From the NCBI GenBank assembly GCA_951813295.1, contig CATOTI010000002.1, positions 3,606,522 through 3,670,521 on the forward strand: 64,000 nt of DNA. The letters run 5' to 3'. Under the pieces are notes generated by a model, which saw nothing but the letters and a program-made list of their open reading frames with translations, had not been told where the DNA came from and made no database searches. This stretch comes from an uncultured Pseudomonadales bacterium. GTDB lineage: Bacteria > Pseudomonadota > Gammaproteobacteria > Pseudomonadales > Azotimanducaceae. Positions 1 to 7,929 of the stretch are shown piece after piece. Position 1 is the stretch's first letter; each line of letters starts with the position of its first letter. The position numbers were made by a program, and so were the translations under genes.

Positions 1-1
1 C

Positions 2-745
2 TTCATATACACCTTCGTCATCCGCGATCGCATGCTCGTCGGCCGGCTCGACGGGTTCCTGGCGAGTTGCCGCGAGATCCTGCATGTCGGCCTGCCGGCG
101 ATGGCGTCGAACATGATCATGCCGATGTCGATGAGCATCCTGACGCGTCTCTTGGCGGGGCACGGGGTTGTCGTCGTCGCGGGCTACGGTGTCGCGTCGC
201 GGATCGAGTCGATCTTCGCGATGGTGATCTGGGCCGTCGGCATGAGCGCATCACCGCTCATCGGGCAGAACTGGGGCAGCGGCGCGCGCGATCGTGTGCG
301 TGAAGTCCTGCGGCTCGGTTACGTCTTCGTCCTCGGCTGGGGTGTGGTGGCCTATCTCGCCCTGCTCTCGATGGGCGACGTGCTGGTCGGCCTCTTGAAC
401 GACGATCCGATGGTGGTCGAGGCCGCGTATGTGTATCTCTCGATTGCGCCGATCGCGATCGGTGCGATGGGCGTGATGAACATCGCTACCAATGCTTTCA
501 ATTCTCTGGGCCGGCCCATGCCGCCGCTGATCCTCTCGCTCCTGCAGATGATCGTCATCAATATCCCGATGATGCTGCTCGGCGATTATCTGTGGGGATA
601 TCATGGGATCTACGCGGGCAGCGCGCTCACCTCGATTCTGCTGGCGTTCGTGGCGTTCCGTTGGATTGGCATCACCGTGCGCGACGCGCCGATGCCGCTC
701 GCGACGGGCGGCATGACCCGGCTGCAGACGAACCCGTCGGGGTGA
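2..745 (+). CDS. MATE family efflux transporter, C-terminal part (5' truncated by window edge)
   Basis: This is the C-terminal half of a multidrug and toxin extrusion transporter, an inner-membrane cation-coupled exporter. The frame is already open at base 2, so the Met at 32 is internal and the true start lies upstream. About 245 residues are visible, with five to six hydrophobic segments. The family-like stretches MASNMIMPMSMS and GYGVASRIESI begin the second repeat, and NAFNSLGRPMPP is the typical loop before a late helix. The substrate cannot be told from sequence. A complete second MATE gene lies at 46117-47466 on the other strand; the two are only family-level relatives. Confidence 0.85.
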   Translation, partial: FIYTFVIRDRMLVGRLDGFLASCREILHVGLPAMASNMIMPMSMSILTRLLAGHGVVVVAGYGVASRIESIFAMVIWAVGMSASPLIGQNWGSGARDRVREVLRLGYVFVLGWGVVAYLALLSMGDVLVGLLNDDPMVVEAAYVYLSIAPIAIGAMGVMNIATNAFNSLGRPMPPLILSLLQMIVINIPMMLLGDYLWGYHGIYAGSALTSILLAFVAFRWIGITVRDAPMPLATGGMTRLQTNPSG

Positions 746-779
746 TCGCGGCGCGACGACCCAGCCCGGCGGGCTTACG

Positions 780-2618
780 ATGATGGTCGACGCGAACCAC
801 GAGATTTTCATGCAGAACGTGCAAGGTCCCGCCTGGGACCTCAGTAGCGAATACGCCGCCCCCGACGCGCCGACGGTCGAGGCGGACCTTGATGCGGTGA
901 CGGCCCTTCTCGATGAAATCGAGGCGTTGAACGTCGGCCTCACCGCCGCCGATCCGGTGCCGACCGCGCAAGCGATCTACAAGCTCTCGGTCAGCGCGCG
1001 GGAACTCCTCGCCAATCTTTCCACCTATGCCTCCTGCCGGTTATCGGTCGATAGCCGAGACGACGCTGCACAGCATCTTGTCGGCCGACTGACGAATTTC
1101 GAGAAACGCAGTAGCGAGCTCCTCGAGCCTCTAGCCCAGTTCACGGATCTGGCGACCGACGACGTAGTGGATCGTTATCTCGAGGATCCCGAGGTCGCGC
1201 CCACTTCGTTCCTCGTCAGCCATTCCCGCAAGCGCCGCGATGAGATTCTGAGCCTCAACGAAGAGAACCTGCTGTCGAGCCTGTCGCAGGACGGAATCCA
1301 TGCATGGGGCACGCTCTACGATCAGCTCTCGGGCACGATCCAGTGCGAGCTGCTGGTCGGCAACGAGCTGAAATCGGTCGGCGTCGCAGAGGCCGCCGGA
1401 CTCACCATGGTGCCGGACGACGCGCAGCGTGAACGCGCGTTTCGCGCCATCAACGCGGCCTGGACGGAGCACGAAGAGGCTTGTGCCGCGGCAGTCAACG
1501 CCATCGCCGGCTGGCGTCTCGAGGTTTGTCGAAAGCGCAGCGGTTCGCGCGATGTGCATTTCCTCGACGCGCCAACGCACATGAGCCGGATCGAACGAGG
1601 GACCCTCGATACGTTGCTCGAGGTCGCGGCGAAGGCGCGGCCGTTGGCGCAACGCGCGGCGAGCCTTCAGGCGCGGGCGTATGGCAAAGCGGGCTTTGGA
1701 CCGTGGGATCAGCGTGCGCCTGCGCCGACCCTCGACGGTTCGTCGGATATCTCGATCCCGTTCGATGAAGCCATCGACATCATCGCCAACGCGTACGGCG
1801 ACGTGGACCCGAGCATGGGCGAGTTTGTTCGCATGATGGTGGCGAACGAATGGGTCGAAGGCACGGTCGGGCCGAACAAACGGCCGGGCGCGTATTGCAC
1901 GGGGTTCGCGAAGTCGCGAACGCCGCGCGTCTACATGACCTACCAGGGTGGGGCGAGCGACGTGATCACGCTAGCCCACGAACTCGGTCACGCTTATCAC
2001 GCCTGGGTGATGCGTGATCTTCCGATCAGCCAGCAGAGCTACGGCATGTCGCTCGGCGAAACGGCCAGCACGTTCGGGGAGGCGCTGGTGCGCGATGCGA
2101 TGTTGAAGCGCGCGACGACGCCAGCCGAGCAGCTCGACATCCTCTGGGAGGAAATCTCGGCGCTCGTCGGGTTCGTGCTGAACATTCCCACCCGATTCGA
2201 GTTCGAGCGTAATTTCTATGAAAAGCGCGCGGAACGTCCGCTACGGCCCGATGAGCTGCGTGAAATGATGAGCGACGCCTGGCGCACGTGGTACGGCGAG
2301 AGCCTTGCCGAGCCGGACCCGATGTTCTGGGCCAACAAGCTGCATTTCTACATCTCGGGCATCTCGTTCTACAACTTCCCGTACCTCTTCGGCTATCTAT
2401 TCTCGATGGGCGTCTACGCCGAACGAAATACGGCGGATTCGTTCTTCGAGCGCTATCAGGCGTTGCTGCGAGATACGGGAAGGATGACTGCGGAAGAGCT
2501 CGCGCGCTCGCATCTCGCCGTGGAGCTCACGGACGAGGCTTTTTGGCTACGCACGGTCAATTCGATGGCGCCGCGAGTAGACGCCTTCGAGGCGCTGCTC
2601 GATGATTTGGCGCTCTGA
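780..2618 (+). CDS. M3 family oligoendopeptidase (PepF-like)
   Basis: Zinc metallopeptidase of family M3, expected to cut short peptides in the cytoplasm. The 612-residue length matches the oligoendopeptidase F group. The zinc-binding HELGH sits at residues 400-404 in the context TLAHELGHAYHAW. The third ligand region follows about 25 residues later in SLGETASTFGE, and the C-terminal region has FYISGISFYNFPYLFGY, typical of the family. There is no signal peptide. Two adjacent ATG codons (780, 783) are possible starts and neither has a strong Shine-Dalgarno sequence. The gene follows the MATE gene by 34 bases and converges on the crotonase gene. Confidence 0.93.
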   Translation: MMVDANHEIFMQNVQGPAWDLSSEYAAPDAPTVEADLDAVTALLDEIEALNVGLTAADPVPTAQAIYKLSVSARELLANLSTYASCRLSVDSRDDAAQHLVGRLTNFEKRSSELLEPLAQFTDLATDDVVDRYLEDPEVAPTSFLVSHSRKRRDEILSLNEENLLSSLSQDGIHAWGTLYDQLSGTIQCELLVGNELKSVGVAEAAGLTMVPDDAQRERAFRAINAAWTEHEEACAAAVNAIAGWRLEVCRKRSGSRDVHFLDAPTHMSRIERGTLDTLLEVAAKARPLAQRAASLQARAYGKAGFGPWDQRAPAPTLDGSSDISIPFDEAIDIIANAYGDVDPSMGEFVRMMVANEWVEGTVGPNKRPGAYCTGFAKSRTPRVYMTYQGGASDVITLAHELGHAYHAWVMRDLPISQQSYGMSLGETASTFGEALVRDAMLKRATTPAEQLDILWEEISALVGFVLNIPTRFEFERNFYEKRAERPLRPDELREMMSDAWRTWYGESLAEPDPMFWANKLHFYISGISFYNFPYLFGYLFSMGVYAERNTADSFFERYQALLRDTGRMTAEELARSHLAVELTDEAFWLRTVNSMAPRVDAFEALLDDLAL

Positions 2619-2640
2619 CGATCTCGCATCGAGATCGTCA
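2616..2640. terminator. Hairpin between convergent genes
   Basis: A perfect 10-bp inverted repeat, TGACGATCTC/GAGATCGTCA with loop GCATC, overlaps the peptidase stop codon and lies before the end of the convergent crotonase gene. There is no long T run on either side, so it may work as a structural or Rho-assisted bidirectional terminator. Confidence 0.5.
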
Positions 2641-2702
2641 CCGGCTCGCCGTCTGGCGCAGAGCGTCAGCCGACGATCATGTCGATGCGGTGATTGACCG
2701 AT

Positions 2703-3518
2703 TCAGTCGGCGTTGGCAAATCGCGGCGCGCGTTTCTCGAAGTTCGCTTTGACGGCTTCTACCTGATTCGGCTTGCCGATCAGGCTGCCCTGGAAGCTGG
2801 CTTCCAGCGCTAGGCCTTCGTCGGTCCCGGCGCGCCAGGAGTCCTCGAAGAGCTGCTTGCCGAGGCGAATCGCGTGGGGCGATTTGCTGGCGATGGTGTC
2901 GGCCATTTCGAGCGCGGTTTCGAGCGGCGTTGCACTCGTTTGCGTCACGAGGCCGAGTGAGGCCGCCTCATTGCCGTCGACGATTCGGCCGGTGAACGTG
3001 AGTTCTTTGGCGATGTCGAGACGCACGAGGTCACGCAGCGTCTGGGTGAGACTACAGTCCGGAATGAGGCCCCATTTGATTTCCATCACGGAGAACTTCG
3101 AATCCGGGGCTGCCACGCGGATGTCCGCGCCCATCGCGACCTGGAAACCGCCGCCGTAGGCGACACCGTGCACGGCGGCGATGACCGGCACGGGAACACA
3201 CTTCCAGATCATGCCGGGCTGCTGAGCGGAGTTGCCGGGCGCGATGCCTTTCGGCTTCGGCACGTCGGCCTGGTCGCCGCTCTCGGCCGCCTCACCCGCC
3301 ATGCGTTGGAAGCCCGAGAAATCGAGCCCCGAGCAGAAGCCGGGACCATTGCCCGAAAGAACTACAGCGCGCACCGACGTGTCCTCGAGCAGAGATTCGC
3401 CGGCTGCCGCGATGGCGAGAAACATCTCCGAGGAGAGGGCGTTGTACTTGTCCGGTCGGTTGAGCCGGACGTCGGCAACACCGTTGGCATTGATGTCGAT
3501 CGTGACGAGGTCTTTCAT
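2703..3518 (-). CDS. Enoyl-CoA hydratase/isomerase family protein (crotonase)
   Basis: Crotonase-fold enzyme of 271 residues acting on acyl-CoA thioesters. N-terminal LNRPDKYNALSSEM and the oxyanion-hole segment GNGPGFCSGLDFSGF mark the family. A second signature, AVHGVAYGGGFQVAMGADIRV, contains the Gly-rich CoA-binding turn, and KWGLIPDCSLTQTL follows. Where hydratases carry catalytic Glu residues the sequence reads GGGFQVAMG and EIKWGLIPD, so hydration is possible but another crotonase reaction cannot be excluded. It lies 48 bases downstream of the P450 gene on the same strand, so the two probably share a transcript and act on the same substrate. Confidence 0.9.
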   Translation of the reverse strand: MKDLVTIDINANGVADVRLNRPDKYNALSSEMFLAIAAAGESLLEDTSVRAVVLSGNGPGFCSGLDFSGFQRMAGEAAESGDQADVPKPKGIAPGNSAQQPGMIWKCVPVPVIAAVHGVAYGGGFQVAMGADIRVAAPDSKFSVMEIKWGLIPDCSLTQTLRDLVRLDIAKELTFTGRIVDGNEAASLGLVTQTSATPLETALEMADTIASKSPHAIRLGKQLFEDSWRAGTDEGLALEASFQGSLIGKPNQVEAVKANFEKRAPRFANAD

Positions 3519-3566
3519 TCAATGGATTCCGTGATTTCGTGTGGGTTTAAGGGCTCGGGGCTGTGA

Positions 3567-4883
3567 TCAGGCGCGCTTCGGGTGCAGGACCACCGGCAAT
3601 TCAGTGTAGCCCTTGACGAATGAAGAGAACGTGCGGACCGGCTCGCCGACGACCTCGACGCGATCGAAGCGCTTCATGATCTCTTCCCAGATCACTCTGA
3701 GCTGCATCTCGGCGAGGCGATTGCCCATGCAACGGTGCAGACCAAAGCCGAACGACAGATGCTGGCGCGCGTTCTTGCGGTCGATCACGAGTTCGTTGGC
3801 GTTCTCGAAGACGTCCTCGTCGCGGTTGCCCGAGACGTACCACATGAGGAGCTGATCGCCCTTTTTGATCTTCTTGCCACCGATCTCACAGTCCACGTTC
3901 GCGGTGCGGCGCATGTAGGCGAGCGGCGTCTGCCAGCGGATGATCTCCGCCACCATGTTCGGAATGATCGCGACGTTCTCGCGCAGTTTCGCGTACTGAT
4001 CCGGGAACTGATTCAACGCCAGCACGCCGCCGCTGATCGAGTTACGCGTCGTGTCATTGCCGCCGACGATCAGGAGCATGAGATTGCCGAGGAATTCGAA
4101 CGGCTGCATGTTCTTGGTCGCCTCACCATGCGCGAGCATTGAGATGAGATCGAACCCGGGGTTTTTCTTGCGCTCCTCGAAAAGGCGGGTGAAGACCTCG
4201 AGGCATTCGAGTAGTTCTTCGCGGCGTTGCTCCATGGTCAACGTGCCGGGCGGTGCCGTCGCGACGTCGGACCAACGGGTCAGCTTGCGGCGGTCCTCGA
4301 ACGGAAAGTCGAACAGCGTGGCGAGCATCTGTGTCGTCAGCTCGATCGAGACTCTATCCACCCAGTTGAACGACTCGCCGATCGGCAGCGAATCGAGAAT
4401 CGTCTCGCATCGCGACCGGATCGTCGCTTCCATGGTTTTGAGGCTCGTCGGGGCGACGATCGGCGCCACCGTCGCGCGCTGCTCGTCGTGGCGCGGCTGA
4501 TCCATCGCGATGAACATCTGGATCGGCATCGCGCCTTCCGGCGACGGCGTGCCGATCTTCGGACCGATCGTGATGCCGTTGGCGGACGAGAATCGTACGT
4601 GGTCGGTGTCGACCGCCTTAATGTCGGCGTAGCGGGTCAGCGACCAGTACGGGCCCGTCGCCGAGTGTTCGTTGTAGTGCACTGGATCTTCTTTGCGCAG
4701 ACGCTCGAAGTACGACCAGATCGCGTCCTCTTGAAAGAGGCGCGGAAAAACCATGTTGATCTCATCGAGCGGGACGTCGTACGCGTTGGGAATCGGTTCA
4801 CCGTCCTTCAGGTCGACATAAAAACGTCCACCGCGCCCGGACTCTTCCGTCGTGGGCTGGGGCGCGATCGCACTTTCGCTCAT
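3567..4883 (-). CDS. Cytochrome P450 (CYP125/CYP124-like group)
   Basis: Soluble bacterial P450 of 438 residues that would hydroxylate a hydrophobic substrate with electrons from a ferredoxin partner not seen here. The heme-thiolate motif FGFGLHRCMG puts the axial ligand at Cys385. The I-helix oxygen-activation motif is GGNDTTRNS, and the N-terminal style, ending in YTELPVVLHPKRA at the C-terminus, resembles actinobacterial and marine CYP124/125/142-type enzymes that oxidise terpenoid or steroid side chains; this subfamily call is inference. AGGAG stands 9 bases before the ATG. It is divergent from a TetR gene and followed by a crotonase, which fits oxidation then beta-oxidation. Confidence 0.92.
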   Translation of the reverse strand: MSESAIAPQPTTEESGRGGRFYVDLKDGEPIPNAYDVPLDEINMVFPRLFQEDAIWSYFERLRKEDPVHYNEHSATGPYWSLTRYADIKAVDTDHVRFSSANGITIGPKIGTPSPEGAMPIQMFIAMDQPRHDEQRATVAPIVAPTSLKTMEATIRSRCETILDSLPIGESFNWVDRVSIELTTQMLATLFDFPFEDRRKLTRWSDVATAPPGTLTMEQRREELLECLEVFTRLFEERKKNPGFDLISMLAHGEATKNMQPFEFLGNLMLLIVGGNDTTRNSISGGVLALNQFPDQYAKLRENVAIIPNMVAEIIRWQTPLAYMRRTANVDCEIGGKKIKKGDQLLMWYVSGNRDEDVFENANELVIDRKNARQHLSFGFGLHRCMGNRLAEMQLRVIWEEIMKRFDRVEVVGEPVRTFSSFVKGYTELPVVLHPKRA

Positions 4884-4948
4884 TACGTGTCACTCCTGGG
4901 TTGCTGGTTTGCAGCTGGTTAATAGAGGGGGTTCAACTGCTGCGCATA

Positions 4949-4971
4949 TTATTACATCATTCATGTAATAA
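4949..4971. promoter_or_regulatory. Inverted repeat, likely TetR operator
   Basis: TTATTACAT-cattc-ATGTAATAA is a perfect 9-bp inverted repeat with a 5-bp spacer. It is AT-rich in otherwise GC-rich DNA and sits centrally in the 110-bp gap between the divergent P450 and TetR genes. Size and placement match TetR-dimer operators, so autoregulation and repression of the P450-crotonase unit is the simplest reading. Confidence 0.7.
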
Positions 4972-4993
4972 CGAAGTCGAGGCGAGAACTCCG

Positions 4994-5581
4994 ATGGCAA
5001 GACCACGTCGCCGACGCCTCGCGCCCGAAGAACGCCGTGATCATTTGCTCGATTGCGCCCGCACCATCATTGCCGAGCGCGGTCTGTCGAGCTTGACGAT
5101 GGATTCGATCGCGCGAGAAGCCGAAGTGAGCGGTCCCCTGGTCTACAAGTATTTTGCGACCCGCCTCGAACTCCTGCAGACGCTGCTCGAGCGCGAGTAC
5201 GACAATCACTACGAGACGATCCGGGCGCGTTTGAAGGAGGTTGGTGACTTCCGCGCGGCGGTACGCGTACTCGTCGAAGTGAACTTCGACCAGTTCTCCG
5301 AAGGCAACACGCTAAACATTCTCCTCGGGCAGCCCGATGTCCGTGCGGCCATCCGCAGTGCGCATATCGAGCGTTCGAAGAAAACCCAACGCTATCTCGG
5401 TCGGCGGTTGGTGGAGGTTTACGGCATCGATGCGGCAGCGGCCGATCATCTGGTGGCGCTGGGTGCCGGCGTGTCCGTTGCCGCGGCCGAAGCCTTCCGC
5501 CGCGATGGTGGCGACAAGGATGCCCGCGTCGATGCGACCGTCGACTTCATCTTCGGCGGTATCGAAGCGACCGTCGTCTGA
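4994..5581 (+). CDS. TetR/AcrR family transcriptional regulator
   Basis: One-component regulator of 195 residues. The N-terminal helix-turn-helix follows the basic MARPRRRRLAPEERRD start and contains TMDSIAREAEVSGPLVYKYF, the TetR recognition-helix signature. The C-terminal ligand domain is unassigned, as is normal. I chose the ATG at 4994 rather than 4901: the homology begins there, and the earlier start would run through the likely operator. It is divergent from the P450 gene across the inverted repeat at 4949-4971. The ligand is probably the P450 substrate or a CoA derivative, which is inference. Confidence 0.88.
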   Translation: MARPRRRRLAPEERRDHLLDCARTIIAERGLSSLTMDSIAREAEVSGPLVYKYFATRLELLQTLLEREYDNHYETIRARLKEVGDFRAAVRVLVEVNFDQFSEGNTLNILLGQPDVRAAIRSAHIERSKKTQRYLGRRLVEVYGIDAAAADHLVALGAGVSVAAAEAFRRDGGDKDARVDATVDFIFGGIEATVV

Positions 5582-5654
5582 CGTGCCTCGGGTGCCGGCG
5601 CCGGCGAACGGAAAGGCGGCATAATCGCCGAACACCCGTGCGAGAACGATTGCC

Positions 5655-6149
5655 ATGCAAGCCGATGCCCGTCTCGAAATCGAATACTTGCGTCGCCGAT
5701 ACGCCAAGGCGACAGACCTCATCGGCACCGGTGCCGATGAGGCGGTGGCTGAAGGACGCAACATCTACCACGCCATCTTCACGCCGGACGTTTTTCTCAC
5801 GACGGCCGGTACGGCGGGCGATCCGCTCGTCGCTAACGGTCCCGAGGAATGGGTCGATGTCGTCCTGGGGGCGCTCGGGGACTATTCCGCTACGCAACAC
5901 CTGATCGGCACCCAAATCGTCGATATTAAGAGTCTCGAGACCGATGCGTCGGGTGCGGTGCGATCGGGCGAAGCGTTGCTCGAGAGCTACCTGCAGGCAT
6001 GGCACGAGAAGCTCTCGGATGGCACCGTGTGGGTCTTCATCGGCACGTATGTCGACCGCGTCACTTTTAGCGCCGAGGGCGGCTGGCAAATCGCCGAGTC
6101 GACGCTTCATCAGCTATCAGGCGAAACCCGTCTGCTTGGAGCCCTATAG
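5655..6149 (+). CDS. SnoaL-like / NTF2-fold protein
   Basis: Protein of 164 residues that looks like an alpha+beta-barrel SnoaL-like polyketide cyclase or NTF2-fold protein. It has an N-terminal helical stretch with an RRRYAKATD segment, a central ATQHLIGTQIVDI typical of this fold, and a C-terminal GTYVDRVTFSAEGGWQI strand pair. Such proteins range from isomerases and dehydratases to non-catalytic binders, so no reaction is assigned. It ends 2 bases before the GST gene, which suggests translational coupling. A CATAAT hexamer at 5621-5626 in the gap after tetR could be a -10 element. Confidence 0.7.
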   Translation: MQADARLEIEYLRRRYAKATDLIGTGADEAVAEGRNIYHAIFTPDVFLTTAGTAGDPLVANGPEEWVDVVLGALGDYSATQHLIGTQIVDIKSLETDASGAVRSGEALLESYLQAWHEKLSDGTVWVFIGTYVDRVTFSAEGGWQIAESTLHQLSGETRLLGAL

Positions 6150-6151
6150 AA

Positions 6152-6790
6152 ATGATTACGATTCACGGCTCGCCCGTTTCGCCCTTCGTTCGCAAGACGC
6201 TCGTTTGCCTTATGGAAAAAGGCATCGAGCACGAAGTGAACCCGGTATCACCGTTTCCACCGCCGGCGTCGCATCTCGAGATTTCGCCGCTCGGCAAGAT
6301 CCCGGCGCTGACCGATGGCGACCTCGCGCTGCCTGATTCGTCGGCGATCTGCGGCTACATCGAGAAGAAGCACCCGGAAGCGCCCATGTACCCGAGTGAT
6401 CCGGCCGACTTCGGCCGGGCGCTCTGGTACGAGGACTGGGCCGATAACGAGCTTCCCAAGGCGACAGCGGCCCTCTTCTTCAACCGTGTGGCGGTTCGTA
6501 TGATGAAACGGGAACCGGACGAGGCGGTGATCCAGAACATCATCGACAAGGTGCAGCCTGGTATTTTCGATTACCTCGAAGGCGAGATCGGCGACAAGAC
6601 CTGTCTGGTTGGTGATGCGTTCTCGATTGCCGACATCTCCGTGACGTGTCAATTCATTCAGATGATGTATTCCGGCGAATCACTACCGTCGGAAAGTCAT
6701 CCGAACATCACACGGTTCGTCACGGCGCACATGCATCGCGACTCCTTCAAAACGCTGATCAACAGCGACCCGTTCATGAAACTGGATTGA
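6152..6790 (+). CDS. Glutathione S-transferase family protein
   Basis: Cytosolic GST of 212 residues. The thioredoxin-like N-domain begins ITIHGSPVSPFVRKTLVCLMEK, where Ser/Tyr/Cys active residues normally lie, and carries the glutathione-binding signature PDSSAICGYIEKKH (cis-Pro region GKIPALTDGD, then the S-A pair binding the gamma-Glu). An all-helical C-domain follows, with LVGDAFSIADISV matching the conserved N-capping box. The reaction could be conjugation, isomerisation or dehalogenation. It is coupled to the upstream SnoaL-like gene and precedes the selenocysteine redoxin candidate by about 70 bases, suggesting a thiol-redox theme. Confidence 0.88.
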   Translation: MITIHGSPVSPFVRKTLVCLMEKGIEHEVNPVSPFPPPASHLEISPLGKIPALTDGDLALPDSSAICGYIEKKHPEAPMYPSDPADFGRALWYEDWADNELPKATAALFFNRVAVRMMKREPDEAVIQNIIDKVQPGIFDYLEGEIGDKTCLVGDAFSIADISVTCQFIQMMYSGESLPSESHPNITRFVTAHMHRDSFKTLINSDPFMKLD

Positions 6791-6861
6791 CCGACCGATT
6801 CTTGATCTCGAACGCACGGAAGTGGGAGCCTTCCGCCACTAGAAAGAACTGGGGAGAGGGA

Positions 6862-7437
6862 ATGAAGATTCGAGGAGCCCTGGTGGCGATCGTGCTCGCG
6901 GCGATGACCCAGTTTGCGGCGGCGGATTCGGAATACGTTGCTGCCTGGGGGCCGGCGGTTGGTGCGAACGTGCCGATGCTGGACGCCCTGGATCAGGAAG
7001 GAAATCGACAAACCCTCGAGAGCTTGAGCGGCTCGGGCGGCTTGATTCTGGTGTTTAACCGCTCCGTCGACTGGTGACCCTTCTGCAAACGTCAGTTCGT
7101 GAAACTGAATCAGTTGAAAAGTGAGTTCGAAGCGATCGGTATCAATGTCGCGGGGATGACCTACGACGATCCGAAATTCATCACAGATTTCACGCAGTCA
7201 TCCGAAATCGGCTTCCCGCTCCTGCGCGATGTAGAGCGTGCGCATGTCGAGGCGTGGGGAATCCGTAACGAGGAATACGGTGAGGGCACGTTCGCCTTTG
7301 GGATTCCGCACCCGGGTGTGGTGCTGGTATCGCCCGAGGGGGAGATTCTCGCGAAGTTCGCCAATCCGGGTTACCGCTCGCGACCCGATTGGGATTCGGT
7401 GCTCGACGAAGTGCGATCCGCGGTCGGCGCGAACTAG
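6862..7437 (+). CDS. Redoxin/peroxiredoxin-like protein with probable selenocysteine (in-frame UGA at 7075-7077)
   Basis: Read through one in-frame TGA, this is a single 191-residue AhpC/TSA-Redoxin protein. Residues 1-21 look like a signal peptide (MKIRGALVAIVLAAMTQF), so it is probably periplasmic. The TGA is codon 72 and falls exactly at the first Cys of the thioredoxin-like motif: NRSVDW-U-PFCKRQ, giving UxxC instead of CxxC. Homology continues in the same frame with GINVAGMTYDDPKF and GIPHPGVVLVSPEGEIL, so there is no frameshift. GGGGAGAGG lies just before the ATG. A stem-loop follows the TGA at the spacing of a bacterial SECIS. A nonsense mutation is the alternative, but its exact position at the catalytic residue argues for Sec. 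Confidence 0.82.
7092..7108 (+). promoter_or_regulatory. Candidate bacterial SECIS stem-loop
   Basis: TCAGTT-CGTGA-AACTGA forms a 6-bp stem with a 5-nt loop inside the redoxin coding sequence. Twenty bases separate the UGA (7075-7077) from the loop, within the usual 16-37, and G is the second loop base, as in bacterial SECIS elements bound by SelB. The stem is AU-rich and short, so folding and conservation should be checked. Confidence 0.6.
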
Positions 7438-7455
7438 CCGCTCGTAGAGATCGAC

Positions 7456-7854
7456 GTGGGCGGTATCAAGAACGCACTGAGTTGGGCGGGGATCGTCATC
7501 CTCGGCCTGGTGAACGGAGTCCTCGAAGACCTGCTCTTCGTCACACTCGTCGTGCCGAACTGGCCGGCCAGTTGGGATCTCACCGGGGATATCTTCTGGT
7601 GGTTCACGGTACCGTTCGCGCAGTTGATGGCGCTGGTCGTGACCGGCACGCTGGCCTGGTTTCTCGGCCTTAAGGACATGAAGAAGCTCGCCACGTTCTG
7701 GCTATGCTGGACGCTGGCTCGAACCGCATTTCTCAACTTCGCCAACAATCCGGCCGGCGACATTGTGATCTATCTGATCTGGATCGCTCTCTGGTGCGGT
7801 CTGATCGCGCTCGCCGTCCATTTCTCGAACGGGCGCCGGGCCGCCGCGGGCTGA
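7456..7854 (+). CDS. Small integral membrane protein, unknown function
   Basis: I do not recognise this 132-residue protein. It has about four hydrophobic segments: near residues 5-30 (SWAGIVILGLVNGVLEDLLFV), 45-70 (IFWWFTVPFAQLMALVVTGTLAWFLGL), 75-95 and 100-125 (GDIVIYLIWIALWCGLIALAV), with charged loops between and a basic tail. The start is GTG at 7456, 18 bases after the redoxin stop and preceded by a weak GAGATC. The tight spacing puts it in the same transcript as the redoxin, so it could anchor or feed electrons to it, but no Cys pair or cofactor motif is visible. Confidence 0.65.
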   Translation: MGGIKNALSWAGIVILGLVNGVLEDLLFVTLVVPNWPASWDLTGDIFWWFTVPFAQLMALVVTGTLAWFLGLKDMKKLATFWLCWTLARTAFLNFANNPAGDIVIYLIWIALWCGLIALAVHFSNGRRAAAG

Positions 7855-7888
7855 GCGCGGAATCGACGGCCGGCACAGACGTCGGCGT

Positions 7889-7897
7889 TGGTATACT
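7889..7897 (+). promoter_or_regulatory. Putative extended -10 promoter
   Basis: TGgTATACT matches the sigma-70 extended -10 consensus, 33 bases before the GTG start of the CoA-transferase and just downstream of the previous gene. No convincing -35 was seen, which extended -10 promoters can lack. Confidence 0.35.
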
Positions 7898-7929
7898 CCG
7901 GCGCCGAATTCGTTTGCAGGTTGACCAAC

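Noticed and set aside
4227-4922. Long open frame on the plus strand opposite the P450 gene
   Set aside because: It is antisense to a well-supported P450 and has Arg/Val/Asp-rich shadow composition with no domain; similar antisense frames occur opposite other genes (for example 7702-8703, 11160-12353, 32133-33275).
7078-7437. Second half of the redoxin gene as a separate gene starting at GTG 7099
   Set aside because: The frame and homology run straight through the TGA from 6862, and the segment lacks its own ribosome site; it would lose half of the active-site loop.
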